This document shows, piece by piece, positions 51,732-60,543 of a stretch of DNA of 64,000 nt. The DNA lies in NCBI RefSeq assembly GCF_000714545.1, contig NZ_AUNB01000002.1, positions 52,980 to 116,979 on the forward strand, written 5' to 3'. Both the position numbers and the translations under genes were made by a program. The notes under the pieces were generated by a model, which saw only the letters and a list, made by a program, of their open reading frames with translations, was not told the origin of the DNA and made no database searches. This DNA is from Thioclava indica. Lineage in GTDB: Bacteria > Pseudomonadota > Alphaproteobacteria > Rhodobacterales > Rhodobacteraceae. Positions within the stretch are counted from its first letter, which is position 1. Each line of letters opens with the position of its first letter.

Positions 51732-52763
51732 ATGACTTATCATCCCGCCGAAGATCGCTATTCCAAAATGGTTTATCGCCGTTGCGGTAAGTCCGGCCTG
51801 AAATTGCCCGCAGTATCATTGGGGCTGTGGCATAATTTCGGCCACGACACGCCCCATCAGGTGAAGCGCGCGATCTGTCAGACGGCGTTTGATTGCGGCA
51901 TCACCCATTTCGATTTGGCGAATAATTATGGTCCTCCTCCCGGCTCGGCAGAAGAGGCGTTCGGGGATATCCTGCGCACTGATTTCGCAGGGTTCCGCGA
52001 CCAACTGATCATCAGTTCCAAGGCTGGCTATGACATGTGGCCGGGGCCTTATGGCGAGTGGGGATCGCGCAAATATCTGATCGCATCGTGTGACCAGTCG
52101 CTCAAGCGGATGGGGCTGGATTATGTCGATATTTTCTACTCGCATCGCTTTGACCCCGAGACGCCGCTGGAAGAAACGATGGGCGCGCTGGAACATATCT
52201 GGCGGTCCGGGCGCGCGCTATATATCGGGATTTCCAGCTACAATTCGCAGCGCACGCGCGAGGCCGCCGCGATCCTGCGCGAAATGGGGGTGCCGCTGCT
52301 GATCCATCAGCCCAGCTACAACATGCTCAACCGCTGGGTCGAGCGCGACGGGCTGACCGATACGCTGGATGAATTGGGCGTGGGGTCCATCGCGTTTACG
52401 CCACTGGCGCAGGGGTTGCTGACGAAGAAATATCTGGGCGGTATTCCCGAAGGCTCGCGCGCGGCGCAGGGCAAGTCGCTGAACCGTGATGTGATCACTC
52501 CTGAGGCGATCGCAAAGATCCATGCGCTTAACGAAATCGCGCAGGCGCGTGGGCAAACTCTGGCGCAGATGGCGATTGCCTGGGTGCTGCGTGGGGGGCG
52601 GATTACCTCGGCACTGATTGGGGCATCCAAACCATCGCAAGTGCTCGATTGTGCTGGTGCAGTGTCTAATCTGGATTTCTCAGACGCGGAACTTGCGGAA
52701 ATAGATACCCACGCGCAGGACGAGGCGATCAACCTCTGGGCGCGCTCATCCGAGAGTGTATGA
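51732..52763 (+). CDS. aldo/keto reductase, YghZ (L-glyceraldehyde 3-phosphate reductase) type
   Basis: The 343-residue protein is an AKR barrel with KMVYRRCGKSGLKLPAVSLG, the catalytic Asp/Tyr region HFDLANNYGPPPGSAEEAFG, Lys in IISSKAGYDMWPGPYG, His in DIFYSHRFDPETPLEETM and the NADPH-binding LIGASKPSQVLDC. The WPGPYGEWGSRKYL loop matches the YghZ/Gpr subgroup, which reduces L-glyceraldehyde 3-phosphate or methylglyoxal. AGGAGGAG precedes the ATG at 51732; a longer reading to 51630 lacks a signal. It is 3 bp before the kinase gene. Confidence 0.88.
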   Translation: MTYHPAEDRYSKMVYRRCGKSGLKLPAVSLGLWHNFGHDTPHQVKRAICQTAFDCGITHFDLANNYGPPPGSAEEAFGDILRTDFAGFRDQLIISSKAGYDMWPGPYGEWGSRKYLIASCDQSLKRMGLDYVDIFYSHRFDPETPLEETMGALEHIWRSGRALYIGISSYNSQRTREAAAILREMGVPLLIHQPSYNMLNRWVERDGLTDTLDELGVGSIAFTPLAQGLLTKKYLGGIPEGSRAAQGKSLNRDVITPEAIAKIHALNEIAQARGQTLAQMAIAWVLRGGRITSALIGASKPSQVLDCAGAVSNLDFSDAELAEIDTHAQDEAINLWARSSESV

Positions 52764-52766
52764 GCG

Positions 52767-54203
52767 ATGTATATCGGTCTCGATCTTGGCACGTCTGGTC
52801 TGAAAGGTGTTCTGATCAACGACGATCAAACGGTGCTGGCCGAGGCAAGCGCGCCGCTGACCGTCACGCGCCCGGCGGATGGCTGGTCAGAGCAAGCACC
52901 GCAAGATTGGATCACGGCAGCTGAGCACGTTATGGGGAAGCTCGCGGCGTATGGGCTGTCCGGGCTACGCGGGATTGGGTTGTCGGGACAAATGCATGGC
53001 GCGGTTTTGCTGGATGCAAGTGACGCGGTGTTGCGGCCTTGCATCCTGTGGAACGATACGCGCGCGCACGGCGAGGCTGCGATGCTGGACGCCAATCCGC
53101 AGTTTCGCGCGATCTCCGGCAATGTCGTGTTTCCCGGCTTTACCGCGCCTAAACTTCTTTGGGTCGCCAAGCATGAGCCGGAGATATTCGCGAAAACGGC
53201 GAAAGTCTTGCTGCCGAAAGACTATCTGCGGCTTTGGCTGACGGGTGAGTATGTGTCCGATATGTCAGATGCAGCGGGCACAAGCTGGCTTGATACCGGT
53301 GCGCGGGATTGGTCGGACGTTTTGCTAGTCGCAAGTCGCATGCGCCGCGATCAGATGCCGCGTCTTGTCGAAGGGTCCGGCGTCTCGGGCCAGTTGCGTC
53401 CGCAATTGGCGGCGCGGTTTGGTGCTGGGGCGGGTGTGATCGTTGCAGGTGGCGGTGGCGACAACGCCGCTTCGGGAATTGGCGTGGGCGTGGTGAAGAC
53501 GGGGCAAGCCTTTGTCAGCCTCGGCACGTCGGGCGTGTTGTTTGCGGCCAATGATGGCTATCAGCCCGATGCGGCCTCGGCTGTGCATACGTTTTGCCAC
53601 GCACTTCCTGATACCTGGCACCAGATGGGTGTGATCTTGGCGGCCAGCGACGCGCTGAATTGGTTCGCGCGCCTGACGGGGGTGCAGGCCAAGGATTTGA
53701 CGGCTGATCTAGGCACGCTGAAAGCGCCCGGAAAGACCCTATTTCTGCCTTATCTGGGCGGAGAGCGTACTCCGCTAAACGATGCGTCGATCCGCGGGGC
53801 GTTTATCGGCTTGGAACATGCTACGGATCGCGCAGCCGCCACGCGCGCGGTTCTTGAGGGCGTGACCTTTGCTATCCGCGATTGCCGTGACGCCTTGGCT
53901 GCGACCGGGACGCAGATACAAAGCCTTTTGGCGGTGGGAGGCGGTTCGCGATCCGACTATTGGCTGCAAGCAATTGCAACGGCGCTGGACATGCCCGTGA
54001 AGCTGCCTGTTTCAGGGGATTACGGCGGTGCGTTCGGGGCGGCGCGATTGGGGCTGATGGCGGCAACTGGAGCTGGGGCCGAAATTGCAACGCCACCGCA
54101 AATCGCGCGTGAAATAGACCCTATTTCTGCCCAAACGGCAGATTTCGACGCGACACATGCGCGTTATCGAGAAGCCGCGTCCCGAATATCCGGCCTGACC
54201 TGA
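52767..54203 (+). CDS. xylB: xylulokinase
   Basis: The 478-residue FGGY kinase has MYIGLDLGTSGLKGVLINDD, GLSGQMHGAVLLD, LRPCILWNDTRAHGEA, GTSWLDTGARDWSDVLL and the C-terminal VGGGSRSDYWLQAIATALDM. It phosphorylates xylulose (or a related ketose) to feed the pentose phosphate pathway. No xylose isomerase is next to it, so the true substrate may differ. It is coupled to the aldo/keto reductase (3-bp gap) and closed by a terminator. Confidence 0.88.
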   Translation: MYIGLDLGTSGLKGVLINDDQTVLAEASAPLTVTRPADGWSEQAPQDWITAAEHVMGKLAAYGLSGLRGIGLSGQMHGAVLLDASDAVLRPCILWNDTRAHGEAAMLDANPQFRAISGNVVFPGFTAPKLLWVAKHEPEIFAKTAKVLLPKDYLRLWLTGEYVSDMSDAAGTSWLDTGARDWSDVLLVASRMRRDQMPRLVEGSGVSGQLRPQLAARFGAGAGVIVAGGGGDNAASGIGVGVVKTGQAFVSLGTSGVLFAANDGYQPDAASAVHTFCHALPDTWHQMGVILAASDALNWFARLTGVQAKDLTADLGTLKAPGKTLFLPYLGGERTPLNDASIRGAFIGLEHATDRAAATRAVLEGVTFAIRDCRDALAATGTQIQSLLAVGGGSRSDYWLQAIATALDMPVKLPVSGDYGGAFGAARLGLMAATGAGAEIATPPQIAREIDPISAQTADFDATHARYREAASRISGLT

Positions 54204-54210
54204 AACGCAA

Positions 54211-54238
54211 AAAGCCCCGGCTAGAAACCGGGGCTTTG
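54211..54238 (+). terminator. terminator between xylB and phyR
   Basis: AAAGCCCCGG and CCGGGGCTTT form a 10-bp stem with a 7-base loop, 8 bp after the xylB stop. A and T ends on both arms make it usable by the convergent phyR gene, ending at 54259. Confidence 0.85.
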
Positions 54239-54258
54239 AACTTGACGTGATCGGTAAT

Positions 54259-55056
54259 TTAAGCTGCGAGCGTCTCGGTCGACGAGAAGAACATCGCTTG
54301 CGAAACCGCCGACTGCACCTGCGCCTCGGTATAAGGCTTGGTGATCAGGAACGCAGGTTCGGGCCGCTCGCCGGTCAGCAAACGCTCGGGGAAGGCGGTG
54401 ATGAACACCACCGGCAAATCCGCCCCGAATTGGCCCAAGATATCGTTCACCGCGTCAATGCCCGACGAGTTATCGGCAAGCTGGATGTCGGCAAGGATCA
54501 GATCGGGTTTCTCCTTGGCGGCCAGCTCCACAGCCTCGGAGCGCGTGCGCGCGATCCCGGTGATGGAGTGCCCCATATCCTCGACGATGGCACGGATATC
54601 CATCGCGATGATTGCCTCGTCCTCGATGATCATGATTTTGCCGGCGACAGAGGCTTCCATTTCGCGCAGCGCGATGTCGATCAGGTCCTGCGCCTCATCG
54701 GCGTCGATCTGCATGATCGTGCCGATTTCTTCAACGCGGAAGCCTTCGATCGAGTGAAGCAGCAAGGCCTCACGCGTGTTCGGTGTCAGCGACGACATGT
54801 GGTCCTGCGCGCTTGCCGAGAGACGGCTGTCAGGCTCTCCCAATGGCGAACCAGCCGAGGCCCAAACGAGATGGAACGCAAGGAACAAAGCAAGCTTGGG
54901 ATCGTTATCCTCAAAAGGTGTCGTATCTTCGAGAATCGCTTCAAGCGTGGCGGCGGCGTATCGGTCGCCACTGTCTTGGCTGCCGGTAAGGGCGCGCGCG
55001 TAACGACGTAGATACGGTAGGTTGGCCCCAATGGTGCCGACGATGTCTTCGGACAT
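54259..55056 (-). CDS. phyR: general stress response regulator PhyR
   Basis: The 265-residue protein has an N-terminal sigma-like domain (GTIGANLPYLRRYARALTGS to about residue 125, with LTPNTREALLLHSIEGFRVE) and a C-terminal receiver domain with the acidic pair IMIIEDEAIIAMDI, the phosphorylated Asp in DLILADIQLADN and Lys in LITKPYTEAQ. Phosphorylation exposes the sigma-like domain, which takes NepR away from EcfG. The ATG at 55056 is chosen since it starts the family N-terminus (MSEDIVGTIG). An EcfG promoter is located 32-57 bp upstream. Confidence 0.96.
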   Translation of the reverse strand: MSEDIVGTIGANLPYLRRYARALTGSQDSGDRYAAATLEAILEDTTPFEDNDPKLALFLAFHLVWASAGSPLGEPDSRLSASAQDHMSSLTPNTREALLLHSIEGFRVEEIGTIMQIDADEAQDLIDIALREMEASVAGKIMIIEDEAIIAMDIRAIVEDMGHSITGIARTRSEAVELAAKEKPDLILADIQLADNSSGIDAVNDILGQFGADLPVVFITAFPERLLTGERPEPAFLITKPYTEAQVQSAVSQAMFFSSTETLAA

Positions 55057-55080
55057 AAAAGCCCCCTTTTTCGTTTTCTG

Positions 55081-55113
55081 GGAACCAAACGCTGTAGCCC
55101 TGCGTTTGGTTCC
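55081..55113. promoter_or_regulatory. palindromic bidirectional EcfG promoter between phyR and nepR
   Basis: A perfect inverted repeat (GGAACCAAACGC, 9-base centre, GCGTTTGGTTCC) contains two face-to-face promoters that share the same bases. Plus strand: GGAAC 55081-55085, 17 bases, CGTT 55103-55106. Minus strand: GGAAC 55113-55109, 17 bases, CGTT 55091-55088. Each -10 element lies inside the other's -35 arm. Both match the EcfG consensus fully, so phyR and nepR-ecfG are autoregulated from one site. Confidence 0.85.
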
Positions 55114-55142
55114 GTGCAAAGTATGTGGGATCGGAAACCGGA

Positions 55143-55301
55143 ATGTATAGTGACATGGCTGACGAAAAGTCCAAGTCCAGTATCAAAGAGCAGATCAACG
55201 CCAATCTCAAGCGAGTCTACGAAGAAGCCTTGCAAGAAGAAGTCCCTGATCGGTTCAAAGATCTACTGGCGCAACTTAAGGCGAAGGAGAGTGGCAAATG
55301 A
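55143..55301 (+). CDS. nepR: anti-sigma factor NepR
   Basis: This 52-residue protein (or 48 if translation starts at the ATG at 55155) contains the NepR core IKEQINANLKRVYEEALQEE followed by VPDRFKDLLAQLK. NepR holds EcfG until phosphorylated PhyR binds it. The location between the EcfG promoter and ecfG, with a 4-base overlap (ATGA) with ecfG, is the usual order. The first ATG has CCGGA just before it; no strong ribosome site is present at either. The gene is short and easily missed. Confidence 0.93.
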   Translation: MYSDMADEKSKSSIKEQINANLKRVYEEALQEEVPDRFKDLLAQLKAKESGK

Positions 55302-55888
55302 AGACGCCCTCCAAAACCGCTCCGGAGACTGAAATCCGCGATCCGCGCGATGAGTTGCCCGAACATCTGGGCGCGTTGCGCGCTTTTGCGCTGTCGTTGA
55401 CCCGAAACGGGGCTTCGGCCGATGATCTGGTTCAGGACACGATTGTTAAGGCTTGGTCGAATATCGACAAATTCGAGAAGGGCACGAACCTTCGGGCGTG
55501 GCTGTTTACGATTTTGCGCAACACGTTTTATTCCGACCGGCGTAAGCGCAAGCGTGAGGTGGCCGACCCTGATGGGGTGCACGCGGCCAGCTTGTTTGAA
55601 AAACCGGCCCATGACGGACGTCTTGCGATGAGTGATTTCGTGCGCGCCTTCGATCAACTCAGCCCGGAACACCGTGAGGTTCTGACTTTGGTCGGGGCCT
55701 CGGGATTCTCCTATGAGGAAGCCGCCGGCATGATGAGCGTGGCCGTGGGTACGGTGAAGAGCCGTGCCAACCGCGCTCGGGCGCGTCTGGCTGAGATGCT
55801 CGAACTGGAAGAGGGCGAGGATATCATGTCGGATTCGGACGGTAATTCGATGGCTGTTATGGGGCGTTCCGGCGTTGCCGCCGCATGA
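55298..55888 (+). CDS. ecfG: general stress ECF sigma factor EcfG
   Basis: The 196-residue protein has sigma region 2 (ALRAFALSLTRNGASADDLV, QDTIVKAWSNIDKFEKGTNL, RAWLFTILRNTFYSDRRKRK) and region 4 (FDQLSPEHREVLTLVGASGF, SYEEAAGMMSVAVGTVKSRA), matching the EcfG family with its NTFYSD and ASGFSYEEAA motifs. It directs RNA polymerase to GGAAC-N16/17-CGTT promoters. An AAGGAGAG site lies upstream. It is between nepR and the sensor kinase gene, overlapping each by 4 bases. Confidence 0.95.
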   Translation: MKTPSKTAPETEIRDPRDELPEHLGALRAFALSLTRNGASADDLVQDTIVKAWSNIDKFEKGTNLRAWLFTILRNTFYSDRRKRKREVADPDGVHAASLFEKPAHDGRLAMSDFVRAFDQLSPEHREVLTLVGASGFSYEEAAGMMSVAVGTVKSRANRARARLAEMLELEEGEDIMSDSDGNSMAVMGRSGVAAA

Positions 55889-57738
55889 CGACAGAGGCCC
55901 CCGAAGGGGTGCAACCCGAATCCACGCCTGAAATGGACTGGCCGCGCGCGCGCCCGAGAGGCCTGGGCGCGGCCTTCAACGGGTTGGGCGTGCGGCTGGC
56001 TTTGATGCTGGCGGTTGCGCTGTTCCCGCTGTTGATTATCGCGATTCTGCAATCGTCATCCGTGGCGCGCGAGGCGCAGGCGCGCTCGGAAGCGGCCTTG
56101 ATGGGCGAGACGATGCGCGCGGTGGCGGGGGAAACTCGCGTTATCCAACATGCACAGGACGCAGCCCGCTTGCTGTCGACCACTGTCTTGCCGTTGCTTG
56201 ATAATCCGCAGGCCTGCTCGGCGCGCATGCGGCAGGTGGCCTCGGCATTTAAGAATTTCTCGCTTGTCGCCTATATTCCCATGAACGGGCAGATGACATG
56301 TTCGAATACCGGAGAGCGCTTTAATTTCTCGGGTGAGGATGTTTTCGATAAAATTTCAGCAGCGACCGACACCACGTTCTTCGTCAATCGTACTGCGCCC
56401 GTGTCAGGGACATCGGTATTGGGCGTGGCGCATCCGGTTTATGACGACGCGGGGCGCCATATCGGGCTGATCTCGATCTCGATGCCCCATACCGAGCTGT
56501 CGCTCGCGAAAGATGGCCCCAAGCTGGACGATAAACGTCCACTGGTGATTATGACGTTCGATGAGGAGGGCACGATTTTGACGTCCTCCGACGGTTTAGG
56601 CAAAACGCAAGGCCATCTGCCCGCAGATCGTTCGCTCAAGTTGTTGGCGGGCGCTGGGGCGATGACGTTTTCCGGGGTTTCGAATGTTGGCCACGAGCGC
56701 GTCTATTCCGTTGTCGAAGTGGTTCCGGGGCAGCTTTACGCGCTGGGCAGTTGGCCTGCCGAGAAGGTCTCATCCCTTAGCCCGTTTGCCGATATTTCGC
56801 CGATCTTGTTTCCCGCATTGATGTGGGCGGCAAGCCTGTTGGTGGCCTATTTCGCGATGCAGAAACTGGTGATTGGCCATGTTCGCAAGCTCGCCTTTGC
56901 GATCTCGAATTTCGCAACGGGTAACCGAATTGTCGGAACGCTCAATCTATCGGGCGCGCCGACCGAAATCCGCGATCTCGCCGAGGCCTATGATCGCATG
57001 ACCGAGACGATTCTGCATGACGAGGCAGAGCTTGAGGACATCGTTCACCACAAAGAGGTGCTGCTGCGCGAAGTGCATCACCGGGTGAAAAACAACCTTC
57101 AGCTTATCGCGTCGATCATCAACATGCAGATGCGTCAGGCCCGCACGCCCGAGGCGAAGGGGCTGATGAAAAGCTTGCAGGAACGCGTGATCTCGCTCGC
57201 GACGATCCACCGGGGGCTGTATCAGACCTCGGGGTTGACCGACATTCGCGCCCAGGAACTGCTGCCCGATATCGTGCGCCAGATCACGCGTCTGGCTACA
57301 GGGCCTGGGCGGCGGATCGCGGTGGATTGTCAAATCGACGATATTCATCTGACGCCAGATCAGGCGGTGCCGCTGTCGCTTTTGCTGACCGAGGCCATGA
57401 CCAATGCGATGAAATATGCCTCGAATGCGGGAGGTAAGCCGACGCTTGATATCACGCTGCGCAAGCTTGACGGAGCGCGGGCGCGGCTGCGTGTCAGCAA
57501 CACCGTGGATCCCAACGCCGCCCCCTCTGCAAGCGTCGATGGCACCGGGCTTGGGTCGCAACTGGTGAATGCGTTTGTGCAGCAGCTTTCGGGACAGCTT
57601 CAAATCGAGACGGTGGACGAGATTTATATCCTTGTGACCGAGTTTGCACTGCGTCCGCTGGAAGAAAGCGAATTGCGCCATGAAGAACACTTGAAATCTA
57701 ATACGGATGAAACAGCTAAATCTGATGAGAAATCGTGA
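55885..57738 (+). CDS. HisKA_2-type sensor histidine kinase (probable PhyR kinase)
   Basis: The 617-residue membrane kinase has a first helix near residues 33-55 (LALMLAVALFPLLIIAILQS), a periplasmic sensor region of about 250 residues, a second helix near 310 (ILFPALMWAASLLVAYFAMQ), a HAMP-like linker, the HisKA_2 box LLREVHHRVKNNLQLIASII with phosphorylated His, and an ATPase domain (TEAMTNAMKYA, GTGLGSQLVNAFV). Kinases of the HisKA_2/HWE class are known partners of PhyR; the location within the phyR-nepR-ecfG locus supports this. It overlaps ecfG by 4 bases. The stimulus is unknown. Confidence 0.88.
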   Translation: MTTEAPEGVQPESTPEMDWPRARPRGLGAAFNGLGVRLALMLAVALFPLLIIAILQSSSVAREAQARSEAALMGETMRAVAGETRVIQHAQDAARLLSTTVLPLLDNPQACSARMRQVASAFKNFSLVAYIPMNGQMTCSNTGERFNFSGEDVFDKISAATDTTFFVNRTAPVSGTSVLGVAHPVYDDAGRHIGLISISMPHTELSLAKDGPKLDDKRPLVIMTFDEEGTILTSSDGLGKTQGHLPADRSLKLLAGAGAMTFSGVSNVGHERVYSVVEVVPGQLYALGSWPAEKVSSLSPFADISPILFPALMWAASLLVAYFAMQKLVIGHVRKLAFAISNFATGNRIVGTLNLSGAPTEIRDLAEAYDRMTETILHDEAELEDIVHHKEVLLREVHHRVKNNLQLIASIINMQMRQARTPEAKGLMKSLQERVISLATIHRGLYQTSGLTDIRAQELLPDIVRQITRLATGPGRRIAVDCQIDDIHLTPDQAVPLSLLLTEAMTNAMKYASNAGGKPTLDITLRKLDGARARLRVSNTVDPNAAPSASVDGTGLGSQLVNAFVQQLSGQLQIETVDEIYILVTEFALRPLEESELRHEEHLKSNTDETAKSDEKS

Positions 57739-57793
57739 TTGCATGCCAAATGTTGTCAGCGCCGATCTAATCTGACGGAAGTGAACGGGTTGC

Positions 57794-59368
57794 ATGGACC
57801 GTCTACAACAAGCCGGAATTCAAGCTACAAGCAGGACGAAACTGCTTTTGACCGCAGCCGAGGCGTATCCTGCGCTTGAGGGCGCGTTTCTGGATGCGCG
57901 CCATGATATCTCTCTCTCTTTCCGCATTTTTGATCTCACGACCAAGCTGCGGTCAAAGCGTGGGCGTGAGGTTGGAAAGACATGGTTTGATCTGATCCTG
58001 CACGTGCTGCGCCGGGGGGTGGCGGTGCGCATTGATATCACAGACTTTGACCCCTGCGCCCGCCCGCAACTGCATCGCGGCACTTGGCGCACGATGCGGA
58101 TGTTGGCCGCCGCGCGCGAATTGGCGGGGGCGCAGGCCCGGCTAAGCACCCGCGCCCTGATGCATCCTGCGCAATCGGGATTCTTCGTCCGTCTGGCGTT
58201 TTGGCCGGTGGCGATGCGCAAGATGGGCAGGCACGCGCAATGGCTTAATGATCAACCTGCGGGGCAGCGGGAAAACATCCTGCGCGATATGCCCGGGCTG
58301 GTGCCGTATCTGACGGGGACTGCCAGCCAAGGGTTCAAAAAGCGGGTGCTGTCTTTGCCCAAGCTGTTCCCCGCGATTCACCACCAGAAAATCGCGCTTT
58401 TCGATGAAAAATGGCTCTATATTGGCGGATTGGACCTGAATGACCGCCGTTACGACACACCCAAACACGCGCGCAAAGGGTCGCAGACTTGGCATGATGT
58501 CCAGTTGCTAATGTCGGGTCCGGTCATCCGTGAGGCGCGTCTTCATCTTGATAGCTTTCACGAGGTCGCAGCGGGTCAACAAGACGCGGCACCGCCCCGG
58601 CGTTTGTTGCGCACGATTTCCTGCCGCCGCCGCTTTGCGCCCTTCGCGATTGGACCGAGCGAGAAGAACCGTGAAATCGCCACTGCGCATGAGATGCTGA
58701 CGGCGCGGGCGCAGAAACTGATTTATCTCGAGACCCAGTATTTCCGCTCGCTGTCTCTGGCGAGGCATCTGGCCAAAGCGGCAAAGGAACGCCCGGATCT
58801 CAATCTGATCCTGATCGTGCCAGCCGCGCCCGAGGAAATGGCCTTTGACAATGGCATCAGCGCTGATCTGCGCTATGGCGAATATCTTCAGGCGCGCGCG
58901 ATCGGGATCGTGCAACAGGCCTTTGGCGCACGCGCATTTGTGGGCAATCCCGCGCAGCCCCGGTCGAAAAACACCGCAGGGCCTGATCACGGGCGGGACC
59001 ACGTCAAAGGGGCTCCGCTGGTCTATCTGCATGCGAAAGTCTCGATTTTCGATGACGAGTCCGCAATTGTGACATCGGCTAATTTGAATGGCCGCTCGCT
59101 GGCTTGGGATACCGAGGCTGGCGTTTATTTACGCCGCAGCGATGGGGTTGCGGCGATGCGCGGGCGTGTCATGCGCCATTGGCTGCCCGAGGACGTTGAT
59201 CCGTGCTGTCTTGAGCTGGACAATGCGGCTGCGCATTGGGCGCAAATTGCCCAGCAAAATGCTGCGCTGCCCCCCGATGACCGCGATGGCTTTCTGATGC
59301 CTTATGATTGCGAAGCCGGTCGGCGCATTGGCAAGCGCCTGCCCTTCGTGCCTGAGGAAATGGTTTGA
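57794..59368 (+). CDS. phospholipase D-like enzyme with two HKD motifs
   Basis: The 524-residue protein has two HKD motifs: IHHQKIALFDEKWLYIGGLD (near residue 200) and LHAKVSIFDDESAIVTSANL (near residue 415). Both have intact His and Lys, with Asn-rich NDRR and NGRS partners. No signal peptide is seen. PLD-family enzymes act on phospholipid headgroups or transphosphatidylate them, as in cardiolipin synthesis; the substrate here is unknown. It lies 55 bp after the sensor kinase and ends one base before the convergent transporter gene. Confidence 0.87.
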   Translation: MDRLQQAGIQATSRTKLLLTAAEAYPALEGAFLDARHDISLSFRIFDLTTKLRSKRGREVGKTWFDLILHVLRRGVAVRIDITDFDPCARPQLHRGTWRTMRMLAAARELAGAQARLSTRALMHPAQSGFFVRLAFWPVAMRKMGRHAQWLNDQPAGQRENILRDMPGLVPYLTGTASQGFKKRVLSLPKLFPAIHHQKIALFDEKWLYIGGLDLNDRRYDTPKHARKGSQTWHDVQLLMSGPVIREARLHLDSFHEVAAGQQDAAPPRRLLRTISCRRRFAPFAIGPSEKNREIATAHEMLTARAQKLIYLETQYFRSLSLARHLAKAAKERPDLNLILIVPAAPEEMAFDNGISADLRYGEYLQARAIGIVQQAFGARAFVGNPAQPRSKNTAGPDHGRDHVKGAPLVYLHAKVSIFDDESAIVTSANLNGRSLAWDTEAGVYLRRSDGVAAMRGRVMRHWLPEDVDPCCLELDNAAAHWAQIAQQNAALPPDDRDGFLMPYDCEAGRRIGKRLPFVPEEMV

Positions 59369-60406
59369 TCAGCTTTCGCTGGAGGGTTTTTGTTCGCGCA
59401 GGCTGTCGGTCAGCACCAAAGCCCAAAGCAAAAGCGGGATCGCGACGACACCGCCAAGCGGCCCCCATAGCCAGATCCCGAAGGTCAGCGACAAGAAGAT
59501 CAAAAGCGGATTGATTTGCATGTGCTTGCCAACAAGCGTCGGGGTAACGAACTGCCCCTCTGTGCTGTTCAAGCCGAGATAAACGAGCGCTGGAAGCAAC
59601 ACACGAAGCCCGTCAAACGCCGCAACCCCGGCGAAAATCAGCGCCACGGCCAGCATCGCCGGGCCAAGATAGAGAATATAATTGATCAAAAAGGCGATAA
59701 CGCCCCACAGGGCCGCGTTCGGCATGCCGATCAATTGCATGGCTGCCGCCACGAACAGGCCAAGCCCGGCATTAATCACCGAGATTGTCAGAAAATAGCG
59801 CGAAACGCGGTTCTCGGCGGCGCGCAGACGCAGCGCCGTGTTCCCCCGTTGCGTGGATTGCGCAAGATGCTTGGCAACCCAGTCGTAAATCTCACGCCGG
59901 GAGAGTTGGAAAAAGAAGAGTGTCCCGAAATACAGCAGCGCTTGCCCCAAAAGAGCCGGGGCGAGCAAAAGAACGTCGGTCGCGCTTGGCATTGCCGACG
60001 AGCCGCTTGCGTCCTTACCGCTATCCGAGGCCGGTGTGATCGCCTTAGAGACTTCGTTGCTGGCGTCTTGAATGCCCTTAAACATCTGACGCAGATCGAG
60101 AACGCTCGATTGCATATCGGCCCAGACCTTGGGTGCCTGAACGATCATCTGCGCCACCAATGGCTGGATCACCAGTATCAGCAACGCTGCGACCAACAGC
60201 GAGATAACGATCGAGGTCAGCGCCCCCCAGACGGGCGACAAACCTCTGGTTTCCCATGCATCGGAAATGGGTGAGAGAACGATCCCCACCACCAGTGCAA
60301 GCACGACGGGGGCAAGCAGGCTCTCCACCTGTTCGAGCGCGGCAACTACGGCAATCACGGCGACAACGATGATTGCGACGCGCGACAGGGTCTCTAGGCG
60401 ATTCAT
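59369..60406 (-). CDS. AI-2E family transporter (PerM/TqsA type)
   Basis: The 345-residue protein has about seven transmembrane helices and the family pattern IVVAVIAVVAALEQVESLLA, VLALVVGIVLSPISDAWETR, WGVIAFLINYILYLGPAMLA and the final LGGVVAIPLLLWALVL. Residues 120-150 form a soluble loop rich in Ser/Asp. Family members export small molecules or act in Na/H antiport; the AI-2 name is historical. An EcfG promoter is located 31-55 bp upstream, so general stress control is likely. Confidence 0.88.
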   Translation of the reverse strand: MNRLETLSRVAIIVVAVIAVVAALEQVESLLAPVVLALVVGIVLSPISDAWETRGLSPVWGALTSIVISLLVAALLILVIQPLVAQMIVQAPKVWADMQSSVLDLRQMFKGIQDASNEVSKAITPASDSGKDASGSSAMPSATDVLLLAPALLGQALLYFGTLFFFQLSRREIYDWVAKHLAQSTQRGNTALRLRAAENRVSRYFLTISVINAGLGLFVAAAMQLIGMPNAALWGVIAFLINYILYLGPAMLAVALIFAGVAAFDGLRVLLPALVYLGLNSTEGQFVTPTLVGKHMQINPLLIFLSLTFGIWLWGPLGGVVAIPLLLWALVLTDSLREQKPSSES

Positions 60407-60436
60407 GGTGTGAGTAAAGCTCCCAATATCGTGAAC

Positions 60437-60461
60437 AACGCGGTTTTCGCGCTGTGGTTCC
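60437..60461 (-). promoter_or_regulatory. EcfG promoter for the AI-2E family transporter
   Basis: On the minus strand GGAAC (60461-60457), 16 bases and CGTT (60440-60437) match the EcfG consensus without mismatch, 31 bp from the transporter start. It is back to back with the csbD promoter. Confidence 0.75.
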
Positions 60462-60484
60462 GTCTATTCGATCAAATAGTTTTT

Positions 60485-60510
60485 GGAACGTATGGCGCGT
60501 GTTTGGCGTT
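60485..60510 (+). promoter_or_regulatory. EcfG promoter for csbD
   Basis: GGAAC (60485-60489), 17 bases and CGTT (60507-60510) are followed by the csbD start at 60544. A perfect consensus match with the same spacing as in the phyR/nepR palindrome. Confidence 0.78.
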
Positions 60511-60543
60511 TCTTTTCCAGTAACTGGAGAGAAAGGTAACACC

